From JBCCCJ01 sp039029315 (GTDB lineage Bacteria; Bacteroidota; Bacteroidia; J057), in assembly GCA_039029315.1 (NCBI GenBank), contig JBCCGK010000054.1, positions 10,113-74,112 of the forward strand: a stretch of DNA of 64,000 nucleotides, read 5' to 3'. Positions 46,958 to 56,200 of the stretch are shown piece by piece. The notes beneath the pieces are model-generated. The model searched no databases, was not told where the DNA came from, and saw only the letters and a program-made list of their open reading frames with translations. Position numbers and translations under genes: made by a program. The number at the start of each line of letters is the position of its first letter. Positions within the stretch are counted from its first letter, which is position 1.

Positions 46958-49429
46958 CTAAAATTTAAAGGCGTAACTGATTGAAGGAATCACGGGGAAA
47001 AGCGCAATTTTGGTCAACTTCTTTTGGTCAAAGGTTCCGGTTTGTTGATTGAATTTCCGTCTCAGGATATAGGTATATGGGTTCAGACGGTTGTAGGCAT
47101 TGTAGACACTAATGCTCCAGGTTCGTTCTCCCCATTTTTTCTTTTTGGTAAAATTGATCCCTAGGTCCAGTCTGTGATAGGCTTGCATTCGGAAACCATT
47201 TCGTCCATTTTCATAGAGTTTCACCCCACCCTCAAAGAATTCTCCCCCATTAAAAAACTCTGCATAGGACCCATAATTCTGATTGGGCAGGCCTCCAAAT
47301 GGTGTAATTATGCTCCCATATCCTCCACTAGCCAGGGTAATGGCATTTCCTGTACCATAGACCCAGGTACCTGCGACACTGATCTTTTCAGTCAACTGAT
47401 GACTCACAACAGCACTGAAATCGTGTCTGCGATCATATTTGTATGGGTAGACATTGCCCCCATTGATATTGGCAAACTGCCGATTGTTCCAGGAAAGGGT
47501 ATAACCAACCCAACCTGTCGTCTTGCCCGTCTTCTTTTGCAAAAGGATTTCTGCGCCATAGGCTGTCCCTTTTCCTCCGGTTTCAACTCGCTCCTCCCAG
47601 GATTTATCATCCACTCCCAGAAAGAAATCCGTTCCTTCCTTGTACTCGATCATGTTGTTCATCTCCTTATAGTATCCTTCGATACTCAGAGAGAGTTGAC
47701 CATCGAGAAAGCTGGTCGCAATACCAGCGGCGGCCTGCCAGGAGGTCTGGGGAGCCACTTTTTCTGTAGCGGGTACCCATAGATCAATGGGCAGACCAGC
47801 GCCGGAATTGGAGAGCAAGTGAATAAACTGCGTCATCTGAACATAGGACGCTTTCAGGGCTACTTTTTCTCCTACTAACAAACGGGCTGAGGCTCTGGGC
47901 TGGAGGCTGTAATAGGACTTTTTATTGACCAGGTAGTGAACTCCGTGCACTCCAACATTGGCACTAAATTTTTCTCCAATCTTGAATTCGTCCTCGATGT
48001 ACACATAGCTTTCCAGCGAATTGGCCTTTTGGTTGTTCAGGGTGGTGTCGAGATTGGTTTCTCCTGTTTTGAATTTCAGCCCTAACAAGCCTGGCGTGAA
48101 GGTGTGATAGGTACTCGCTGCTCCAAACTTGATGGCATGAGAGGGGGCAGGATAAAAGTCAAAATCCAGTTTGGCTCCAAAATCCTCTATGCCTGATTTG
48201 TATCCCAAAGATCCCTCCGACACATTGGTTTTGATGGAATCATTCTGCCGATAACTATAGGCATCATACAAATCATTGTCGGCATTGAAGCGATACTTGG
48301 AGTAGGTTGCGGTCAGGTTGCTGAACAGTTTCGGACTCCAGATGTGGTTCCAGCGGAGAGCTGCCATCTTGTTGCCCCATAGGGTTTTGTTCTTGAGTCG
48401 GAATTCATAAAAATCCTCTTCTCCGGGATTGCCTTCCTTCTCATTGTTGGAAATACTCAGGTTATCATCTCCCAGATAAAAACTGAAGTACAATCTGTCC
48501 TTGTCTGAAAACGTGTGATTCACTTTTCCATTCAAATCATAGAAATGATACCCGAAAGAGGTTTGTCCTTTGGTGGCGATTCTGGAGATGGGTTTTGAAA
48601 ACAGGTCAAGATAGGTTCGACGGCCAGAAATGATAAAGGATGATTTGCCTTTGATGATTGGTCCTTGCAAGGAAAGCTTGGAACTTATCAGGCCAATACT
48701 GCCTTCTCCATGAAATTCATTCATGTTGCCTTCCTTCATGCGAATGTCCAGTACCGAAGATAGACGTCCACCATAACGGGCCGGAAAGCCACCCTTGGTC
48801 AGTTTGACACTTTTGATCGCATCTGCATTAAAGACAGAGAAAAATCCTCCCAAATGACTGACATAGTACAGCGGAACATCATCCAGCAGAATGAGGTTCT
48901 GATCCGGGCCACCGCCTCGGACATAGAGACCGGTTGACCCTTCATTGCCAGATTGGACCCCAGGCATGAGTTGGACGGCCTTGATGACATCGACTTCTCC
49001 TAGCAAGGCAGGAAGTAACTTGATCTGCTGAATCGGAATGTCGACCACACTCATTTCGGTCTTTTCTTCGATTCGCTCTTCATTTTCTGCCACAATCATG
49101 ACCTCATCTACCTGAAATTCTTTCAGACTGAAGTTCATACTCAGATCCATCGTCAGATTCAGTTCCTTGCTGATGGTCTGAAATCCAGAATAGGTCGCAA
49201 CCAGGGATACTGGTCCTTCTGGCAGGGTCAGGCTGAAAAATCCAAAATTGTTCGTCAAGGTTCCCTTTCGGGTTTTGCTGTCAAACACTTTGGCACTGAT
49301 GAGTTTTTCACCGCTGGAAGCATCTTCGAGGTAGCCGCTGATGGTGTAGCGCTTTTGATCTTGTGCGTGTAGTTCATACCCGCTCCAAAGAATGGGGATC
49401 AGGAGCAGGAATCGGATGAGTTTGTTCAT
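46958..49429 (-). CDS. TonB-dependent receptor, DUF4249-associated
   Basis: The 823-aa receptor has a signal peptide (to about residue 22, LHAQ) and no STN domain. It has a carboxypeptidase-regulatory domain (YTISGYLEDASSGEKLISAKV), a plug (QLMPGVQSGNEGSTGLYVRGGGPDQNLILLDDVPLYYVSH, FPARYGGRLSSVLDIRMKEGN) and a barrel ending in PSISYAFKF. It is paired with the DUF4249 gene downstream and is probably part of the same sigma/FecR regulon. The lack of an STN domain means that it cannot itself signal to FecR. Confidence 0.94.
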   Translation of the reverse strand: MNKLIRFLLLIPILWSGYELHAQDQKRYTISGYLEDASSGEKLISAKVFDSKTRKGTLTNNFGFFSLTLPEGPVSLVATYSGFQTISKELNLTMDLSMNFSLKEFQVDEVMIVAENEERIEEKTEMSVVDIPIQQIKLLPALLGEVDVIKAVQLMPGVQSGNEGSTGLYVRGGGPDQNLILLDDVPLYYVSHLGGFFSVFNADAIKSVKLTKGGFPARYGGRLSSVLDIRMKEGNMNEFHGEGSIGLISSKLSLQGPIIKGKSSFIISGRRTYLDLFSKPISRIATKGQTSFGYHFYDLNGKVNHTFSDKDRLYFSFYLGDDNLSISNNEKEGNPGEEDFYEFRLKNKTLWGNKMAALRWNHIWSPKLFSNLTATYSKYRFNADNDLYDAYSYRQNDSIKTNVSEGSLGYKSGIEDFGAKLDFDFYPAPSHAIKFGAASTYHTFTPGLLGLKFKTGETNLDTTLNNQKANSLESYVYIEDEFKIGEKFSANVGVHGVHYLVNKKSYYSLQPRASARLLVGEKVALKASYVQMTQFIHLLSNSGAGLPIDLWVPATEKVAPQTSWQAAAGIATSFLDGQLSLSIEGYYKEMNNMIEYKEGTDFFLGVDDKSWEERVETGGKGTAYGAEILLQKKTGKTTGWVGYTLSWNNRQFANINGGNVYPYKYDRRHDFSAVVSHQLTEKISVAGTWVYGTGNAITLASGGYGSIITPFGGLPNQNYGSYAEFFNGGEFFEGGVKLYENGRNGFRMQAYHRLDLGINFTKKKKWGERTWSISVYNAYNRLNPYTYILRRKFNQQTGTFDQKKLTKIALFPVIPSISYAFKF

Positions 49430-49806
49430 TTTCAGGTTTGTTTGTATAACAACTAAATGGGGAAGATTGTCTGTTTGCTGGTGTTGTAATAAGAGCCTTA
49501 TGTCTGGGTGACAGAAAAAGATTCCGGCACACCTACGCTGTATGAAAAAATATATTGGGGATTGGTTATTGGGGATTGGTTATTGGGGATTGGTTATTGG
49601 GGATTGGTTATTGGGGATTGGTTATTGGGGATTGGTTATTGGGGATTGGTTATTGGGGATTGGGGGATATAGGCTTTCTGCCAGATAGTCTCCGCTTGAC
49701 CTTTTGCGAATCAAATTCGACTGTTAATGGTTCCAATGTAACCAATGACCCATCAAGTGAATTTTTCAGAAAGATGAATGGATATTTTGCAAAAAATTCT
49801 TCTACT
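49430..49806. other. Divergent intergenic region containing a 14-bp tandem repeat array
   Basis: The region lies between the TonB receptor (minus) and a small membrane-protein gene (plus). Besides the repeat array at 49552-49667 it holds no gene. Read on the minus strand, TGTCACCCA near 49512 followed by CTCTTATT near 49490 could be a sigma-dependent promoter of the receptor, but this is weakly supported. Confidence 0.55.
49552..49667. repeat. 14-bp tandem repeat, about eight perfect copies
   Basis: The unit GGGGATTGGTTATT starts at 49557, 49571, 49585, 49599, 49613, 49627, 49641 and 49655 without a mismatch, then breaks down. Since 14 is not a multiple of three and the array is AT/G-rich in one strand, it is a candidate for slipped-strand copy-number change. 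A TTG-initiated open frame runs through it, but the translated repeat is an artefact. Confidence 0.95.
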
Positions 49807-50043
49807 ATGTACTCCCATTTCACTGCCCTCAAACCGCGTCCTCTCAAGCATGCCCTCCTTCGATATGAGCTCATCATCTGCGGAGGACTCCTACTAGGCA
49901 TGCTACTGATCCATCAGATCAAACCACTGTTATCTCTAGCTGTTTTCCCGAATCAGGCATCTATTCTGATAGAAGACAATTCTACCGAAGTCTCTCTGAG
50001 TCATGTGGAGACATTGAAGCCGAGTGATTTGTATGTGGATTAA
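49807..50043 (+). CDS. Small single-pass membrane protein, unknown
   Basis: The frame is open from the tandem repeat onward, but the likely starts are the ATGs at 49774 or 49807 (MYSHFTALKPRPLKH). The 78-aa product has a basic N-terminus, one transmembrane helix (YELIICGGLLLGMLLIHQIKPLLSL) and a polar acidic tail. It lies 14 bp before the next exported protein gene, so the pair may work together. No family is recognised. Confidence 0.5.
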   Translation: MYSHFTALKPRPLKHALLRYELIICGGLLLGMLLIHQIKPLLSLAVFPNQASILIEDNSTEVSLSHVETLKPSDLYVD

Positions 50044-50057
50044 ATGAAAATACCCCC

Positions 50058-50633
50058 ATGCTCTTACAAATAATATCCATTGTGCCCCATTCATCGATTA
50101 TCCGGTGTAACTCCTTAGCCTGCCTGCTATTTTTTTCTGGCCTTTTCCATATTGTTCAAGCGAAATCGCATTCCCAGGAACATCAACAGGGTTCGGAGGT
50201 AGTCGTGATGACTCCCGACAAGCAAATAAATGACTCTGTCTTTACCGCCACGAACTTTCAATTTGTATCTAAGCGAAAGAATGGACCCTGGAAACCCTTT
50301 AGGGGGTTTGTCAAACAAAGCTCATTGGACACGCTCAAAGTTTCCTTCCTACTAGAGGGAAATGCGGAAGTCTCTCGATCTACCAGGAGATTGTACTTGG
50401 TCATTCAGGATCCTTACGGCAATACAATTGAAGAAATTGGCCAATTCAAGCTTAAGGGAGAACCCGTTCCATACACCAATTATATGGATGCTGAATATAT
50501 TCCTGATCAAGTCAATGAATGTACGTTCGAAGTTTGGATTGAAAACAAAAAAAATTTGGCAAAAGGAAAATATGCAGTCAGGATTTATGATCAAGAAATA
50601 GAAATCGGCCAAATCCGTATTTTTATATTTTGA
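50058..50633 (+). CDS. Exported Ig-like protein, unknown
   Basis: The 191-aa protein has a signal-like N-terminus (NSLACLLFFSGLFHIVQAKS). Residues of about 90-190 are a beta-rich domain (TRRLYLVIQDPYGNTIEEIGQF, YTNYMDAEYIPDQVNECTFEVWIEN, LAKGKYAVRIYDQEIEIGQIRIFIF). The pattern resembles an Ig-like domain found at the end of coiled-coil proteins of Bacteroidota, but I cannot name the family with confidence. No coiled coil is present. Confidence 0.68.
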   Translation: MLLQIISIVPHSSIIRCNSLACLLFFSGLFHIVQAKSHSQEHQQGSEVVVMTPDKQINDSVFTATNFQFVSKRKNGPWKPFRGFVKQSSLDTLKVSFLLEGNAEVSRSTRRLYLVIQDPYGNTIEEIGQFKLKGEPVPYTNYMDAEYIPDQVNECTFEVWIENKKNLAKGKYAVRIYDQEIEIGQIRIFIF

Positions 50634-50733
50634 CTGAGCAGTAGCACGAATCTCGCAGTTTGTAACACTTTTGCTCATTTTCTTACCAAAGTAGGCATCC
50701 TAGCAGTATTCTTGTTGTATATTCAATAAACCC

Positions 50734-50741
50734 AAAGGAGG
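50734..50741 (+). promoter_or_regulatory. Strong Shine-Dalgarno site deciding the start at 50749
   Basis: AAAGGAGG lies 7 nt before the ATG at 50749. Such a site is exceptional among the genes here. It supports that start over the TTG at 50746 and the ATG at 50773. Confidence 0.65.
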
Positions 50742-50748
50742 GTCATTG

Positions 50749-51666
50749 ATGTGCGATAAAGAAATCACGTATATGAACACCATTCTTCGCTTACAAAAAC
50801 ACCTGTCATTTTCTGCCCTGAGTTTTCTGTTGCTTGTTAGTCTACCTGCTTTGAGTTTTGCAGACTCTGGTGGCAAAAAAACTGCCGAGGAAAACATCAA
50901 GCAGGTCATTTCCACTGCCAAAACCTATTTAGGAACGCCTCATCGCATGGGAGGCCTGACCAAAAAAGGGATTGACTGCTCCGGGTTGATGTATGTGAGT
51001 TTTGCATCTGCAGGTTATAAACTCCCCAGAGTTTCGCGGGATCAGGCTTCTATTGGGAAGTCTATCAGGAAAAGAGAGATTCGCCGAGGAGATCTGGTGT
51101 TTTTCAAACAAGGAAGCCGTATCGACCATGTCGGATTGGTAACTGAGGTAAGTAAGGAAGCCGTACGATTTATTCATACTTCCAGTTCGAAAGGGGTCAT
51201 GATTTCAAAACTCTCCTCACCCTATTGGAGCAAATATTATCACAGTGCCAGACGGGTATGGGAAGGGAAAAAGTCTGTCAAAAAACAGCCTCCTCTGGCT
51301 GCAAAACCTGCTCCTACTCGCCCCAACACCGATACAAAAGTATCCACCTCCTCTGCCTCCACTCATAAACAGACACTCGGGAGCTTCCCTCAAGCGTCTG
51401 AGAGACTCCTGTCCAAAAGAGAACTCAAATCACTGGATAGCGATGTGTTGCAGTTGATGGAGAATGAAATCTATGCGCGTCATGGCTATTTGTTCAAAAG
51501 CCGCAAAACCCGCAAATACTTCAACACCCAGGAATGGTATCGCAACCTGCCATACAAGACCAAAAAATTTCGCATCATCAAGAAATCCTTGTCTGAACTG
51601 GAGAAGAAAAATCTCAAACGCATTCAGCGATATGCAAAGCGAAACAGCCGCAAGGAAAACCGTTGA
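50749..51666 (+). CDS. NlpC/P60 endopeptidase with YARHG domain
   Basis: The 305-aa protein has a signal peptide (about 10-38, ending in LSFAD). An NlpC/P60 cysteine peptidase domain follows at about 45-170, with Cys77 (DCSGLMYVSF), His127 (DHVGLVTEV) and His143 (FIHTSSSKGV), which cuts peptidoglycan stem peptides. A Pro/Thr/Ser-rich linker (172-215) leads to a YARHG domain (about 220-300: MENEIYARHGYLFKSRKTRKYF), a small envelope-associated domain. The stop overlaps the start of the next gene (TGATG), so translation is coupled to the pseudouridine synthase. Confidence 0.92.
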   Translation: MCDKEITYMNTILRLQKHLSFSALSFLLLVSLPALSFADSGGKKTAEENIKQVISTAKTYLGTPHRMGGLTKKGIDCSGLMYVSFASAGYKLPRVSRDQASIGKSIRKREIRRGDLVFFKQGSRIDHVGLVTEVSKEAVRFIHTSSSKGVMISKLSSPYWSKYYHSARRVWEGKKSVKKQPPLAAKPAPTRPNTDTKVSTSSASTHKQTLGSFPQASERLLSKRELKSLDSDVLQLMENEIYARHGYLFKSRKTRKYFNTQEWYRNLPYKTKKFRIIKKSLSELEKKNLKRIQRYAKRNSRKENR

Positions 51667-52376
51667 TGCAGAAGGATTGGCCGCCATTTGAGATCCTGAC
51701 TGAAGATGATGACCTGATTGCCATCAACAAACCATCTGGCATCCTGGTCCACCGAACGACTATCAGTGAAGATACCACCTTCGTTCTCCAACTGTTGAGA
51801 GACCAAATCGGTCAACGGATCTATCCGGTCCATCGGCTGGATAGAGGGACCTCAGGTGTGCTACTATTTGCCAAACACGAACAAGCTGCTTCTCTTCTGG
51901 GGGAGCAGTTTCGGCATCGGGAAGTCCAGAAGACATATCTTGCGGTCATACGCGGTTATGTGGAAGAACGGGCAACGATTGATTATCCGCTGACTTCCTC
52001 TACTGGCACCAAGCCTTTGCCCTCCCGCACGCACTATCAACGATTGAGTCAGATTGACTATCCGGTGGCGATTGGTCGCTATCCGAGTTCTCGGCTGTCA
52101 TTCGTCAACATCCAACCAGAAACTGGGCGTTGGCATCAGATTCGACGGCATTTTTCTCACATCCGCCATCCGATCATCGGCGACAAAAAGCATGGAGATG
52201 TGAAACATAATACCTATTTCAGAGAGGTCCTTGGGGTGGGAAGGTTGTTGTTGCATGCAAGTGAGTTGCGCTTGCGGCATCCTTTGAGAGAGGAATTCAT
52301 TCACATACGGACAGATCTCAGCCCTGAATGGATAGATGTGATGAAACAGATTGACCTCCGACAAAGGGATCTCTAA
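51666..52376 (+). CDS. truC: RluA/TruC-family RNA pseudouridine synthase
   Basis: A TTG at 51663 is in frame, but the ATG at 51666, which overlaps the previous stop codon, is preferred (236 aa). The catalytic aspartate is Asp59 in the motif HRLDRGTSGVLLF. INKPSGILVHR precedes it and PETGRWHQIRRHFSHIRHPIIGDKKHGD follows, as in TruC, which modifies U65 of some tRNAs. Assignment to TruC rather than another RluA-type enzyme rests on size and the short N-terminus without an S4 domain. Confidence 0.88.
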   Translation: MQKDWPPFEILTEDDDLIAINKPSGILVHRTTISEDTTFVLQLLRDQIGQRIYPVHRLDRGTSGVLLFAKHEQAASLLGEQFRHREVQKTYLAVIRGYVEERATIDYPLTSSTGTKPLPSRTHYQRLSQIDYPVAIGRYPSSRLSFVNIQPETGRWHQIRRHFSHIRHPIIGDKKHGDVKHNTYFREVLGVGRLLLHASELRLRHPLREEFIHIRTDLSPEWIDVMKQIDLRQRDL

Positions 52377-53222
52377 GTCTTCGCATTCAAGCAATACATC
52401 CATCTCCAAACTTTTCCTTCCAAGTCCTGAGTACAGTGTAACATAAGTTTCTTATAGTTGTTCATGACCCCCCCTTTTCGCCTAATATCCCCCCTCAAGA
52501 GGTGGGACTGGCAAGAATTTTCCTGTTTTTCAGCAGAAAAGGCCTTGTGCGAAGTCCCATTTGTAAGGGGACGGGTCAGTGCGAAGGGGTTCTCGAAGGA
52601 ATCACAAAAGATTATTGTTACGATGTACTGAGTAAGAATGTCTCGCTAGCCCATAGGTAGAAATCACCGTCAGGAACAAAACTTTCCGAGTGCTAGTTTC
52701 CTCCCAAAATACGCCCGCTTTGTTCCGCAAACTTTCAGCATATTTCTTGTCAATGGAACAAAGAGTTCGGGAGCTTAAGTATTTGGACAAATGTATATTT
52801 GACAATCATCTTCCACCCTCTCGCTCTCCCGCCAGCGGGAGACATCAACCCACAAGGCCAGAAATCAACGATTTCCCCCTTTGGAGGGGTGCCGTGCGAC
52901 GTAAAGATATAACCGTTGTAAGCGACATAAGTTGTGTCCACCTACTTATGGGTGAATATGAGAAAAGAGGGACAGGAGTGAAATAAGGATCTTTGGCTAG
53001 AGGTAGAACCAACGCTTTGTTCACCTAGCCGCATGCCCAATTCCTTAAATCCAAAACAAGGTGAATGGCCCCAGAATAGCACTGTATCGAAGCCTCGGCT
53101 CGCTTATATCCAACGATTTGCAGGTGGTTGGAGAGGAGGTGTTCCCTTAATTTTTGATTGGTATGAATAATGATTCACGATTGGTATGAATAAAAACATT
53201 GCAGAAGATTTTCTTTGTAAGA
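52377..53222. other. 846-bp region without a protein gene
   Basis: No credible coding sequence is seen. It contains a nested inverted repeat around 52503-52560 (TGGGACT with AGTCCCA) and an inverted repeat CTTTGTTCC (52718-52726) with GGAACAAAG (52755-52763). A TATATTTG element lies at 52794-52801. CCCCCTTTGGAGGGG near 52877 resembles a dispersed intergenic repeat of Bacteroidota. The GATTGGTATGAATAA direct repeat lies at the right end. Confidence 0.6.
53156..53193 (+). repeat. Direct repeat before the sulfatase-SusC fusion gene
   Basis: GATTGGTATGAATAA occurs twice (53156-53170 and 53179-53193), 23 bp apart, ending 29 bp before the start codon. The period of about two helical turns would suit two bound regulator units, or it may be a small duplication. 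Confidence 0.55.
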
Positions 53223-56200
53223 ATGTTTCTTTCAAGGATTGCATCTCTACTTCTGCTTATTTTCTTAACTGTTCCTTCCACATTTTGGGCACAGGGCACC
53301 GACGATCGCCAACCAAATTTCTTATTTGTCCTGGTTGATGATCAACCCTTTGACGCCATAGGATTTCACCAACGCTACCCTTTTCTTGAGACTCCGAATA
53401 TCGACCGTCTGGCGAAAGAAGGAGCCCATGTCGCCAATTTTTTTGTTACGCAATCTGTCTGCTCTCCTTCTCGTGCCAGCTTTCTGACAGGGACCTATCC
53501 ACATATTCATGGCGTAAATCAGAACAATCGATTCGTCGATCCTGACTGGAATCGCTTTGCGCCCTATTCAGTTCACCTCCAACAAGCAGGCTATGAAACG
53601 GCGCATATTGGCAAAATCCACATGGCTCATAAAAAAGGGGAAGCGCATATTCGGCCGGGATTCGATTATTGGTATAGCTTCCTTGGTCAGGGAAAATATA
53701 CTGATCCGATGGTCAATGACAATGGGCAGGAGTATCAGGAAGAAGGCTATATGACGGATATTCTGACTGACAAGACGGTGCAATGGCTGACAGAAAAACG
53801 AGATCCTTCCAAGCCATTCTGTCTGAACCTATGGCACAAGGCTGTTCATGAGCCACATACGCCAGCTCCCAGACATAAGACAACCTTCCAGGGCGAACCA
53901 CTGCCCCCCCCTCCCCATGACACACACAAAGAAACCTTCAAAGGCAAACCCAGATGGCAACGGAGAAAAAAGTATGGGTTCAAATTCAAGAAGGGCCAGG
54001 AAATTCCTGATGAACTTCCAGAAAAAAAATGGCCAATCCGAAAGTTTCAGTTTATGAATCTCCTCCGCTCCCTGAAAGCGGTAGATGAATCTCTGGGGAC
54101 TGTGCTTGCTACCCTGGAGGAAATGGGAGAATTGGAAAATACTGTCATCATCTATAGTAGCGACAATGGCTATTTTATGGGAGAACACACCTTTTGGGAC
54201 AAACGCATCGCCTATGAGAACTCCATGCGTGTCCCGATGATCGTTCGCTATCCCACCATGATTCCTGCCGGGAGTATCGTAGAACCAATTTGTCTCAATA
54301 TTGATCTTGCGCCGACGATCCTGGATCTCGCTGGCATTGTCAAACCTGACTATATGCAGGGAAAATCCATGAATGCTCTGTTGCGTGGTGAATCTGATGA
54401 AGAATGGAGGAAAGCATTTTTATTTGAGTACTATCGAGATGATGCCTATCCGTTTGCAGGCCCCACCCAAGTGGCTGTTCGGACAGATCGATACAAACTC
54501 GTCAATGCGTTTTTGAAGAACGATATCGATGAACTCTATGATCTGCAAGCTGATCCTGGCGAAATGACAAACTTGATCCTTGATCCATCCTATGATGCGA
54601 TCGAGGAAGAACTTAGAGCAACAGAACAAAAATTGAAACAGGAATATCGATATAATCCTGATAGAGATTGGTGGTTGCGAACCATCATCCCCAAAAAGAA
54701 TCAGCCTCAAAACAATCAACAGAAAAGCGATTCCCGAATCCAGGGCAAGGTCATCAATCAGGAAACAGGAGCCGCCATGCCGGGGGTGACTGTGCATCTG
54801 AAAGGAAGCACGACTGGTGCCTTGACAGGATCAGATGGAGGTTTTGGTCTGAATGCACAACAAGGGGACACCTTGGTGTTCTCCTTTTTGGGAATGGAAA
54901 GCCAGGAATTGGCTGTCAGGGAATCACCGATGACTGTATCGATGGCGACGAGTGTCCTGGAATTGGACGAAGTGGAAATAGTCAGCTATGGATACTATGA
55001 TGTGAACAAAAGAGACCTGACAGGCTCAGTCGCTCAGGTGAATGCTGAGGTTCTTGAGAAAAACAGAGTGAACTTTGTAGAGCAAATGCTTCAGGGACAG
55101 GTGGCTGGAGTGGTAGTGAGCGAAAACTCAGAACCAGGCGCCGGCATTGGGATTTCCATCAGAGGCACCAATTCCATGTTGGGCGGAACCCAACCTCTCT
55201 ATGTGATCGATGGCATCCCGGTAGATCCCTTGAGTGATGCACAAGGCAATAATTCGACTGGTCAGCAGCATAATAGCTTGAGCTTTTTGAATCCTAATGA
55301 TATCGATAAGATCGAAATCCTGAAGGATGCCTCTGCATCCGCGATCTATGGTGCCCGTGGAGCCAATGGGGTTGTGATCATCACCACCAAAGGAGGGGAC
55401 AAAACCAATGGCAAAGACCGGCTGAATGTCAATGTAGATTTGACAATGTCGGATGTGATTAAGCAAATCGATGTGTTGGATGGACCTGGCTTTGAGCAAT
55501 ACATGAATCAGAGATTTCTGAATCAGCTCTATCAGGATATTACTGATCCCAATCGGTCGGGGATGGTCTATGATGGCACTCAGTCTTTGGTGCCTGATAA
55601 TTTTCCTGAATTGGCAGACTTCCAGCTTCCCTATGCCGAATCTACAGGCGTGGATACTCGCTGGCAGGACCAAACCTATCGACGAGCCTATACCAAACAC
55701 TATACCCTCTCTTACCGAACAGGATCAAAAGACCGCAATCTGTCCATGAGCCTGGGACTTCTGGATAATCAGGGAGTGATCATTAACTCAAACTTCCAGC
55801 GCTTTACCTACAATATGAATATCCGCAGAAACGCCTGGGGAGAGAACATCAAGATTTTATCCAAATCCAATGCTTCTTATAAAAAAGGAAATTCTGCCTC
55901 TGTCGGAAATGGCCAAATCTTCCAACAGCGAAGTGTGGTTTCTCAGGCATTACAGTTTCAGCCTATTTTTGGGTTATTGGAGCTAGGCGAGGACGATGAT
56001 ATATATGCCGATTTGAACGAAGGAAATATTGTCTCCAATCCCTATACACTGGCAAGATTTGTGGAAGACAGAAAGGAAGCATTTACTCTGCTGCAATCTC
56101 TTTCAGTAATCGCCAATCTCAGTTCGAGGCTTAGCGCGACGATCAAGGGTTCTGTCAATTATCAAAGAAGCACCAGAGACAATTATTACCCAACCAATAC

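Noticed and set aside
49552..49667. CRISPR-like array
   Set aside because: Repeats are 14 bp and directly adjoining with no spacers, and no cas genes are nearby.
49555..49773. Trp/Gly-rich peptide encoded by the tandem repeat
   Set aside because: It starts at a TTG inside the 14-bp array; a 14-bp unit shifts frame each copy, and composition is unlike any real gene here.
52794..52801. TATATTTG as promoter of the sulfatase-SusC gene
   Set aside because: It is 420 bp upstream with no matching -33 element; the 8-mer can occur by chance in AT-rich DNA.
55128..55700. 190-codon minus-strand open frame
   Set aside because: It is opposite the SusC plug of the fusion gene; its Ile/His-rich composition is a shadow effect.
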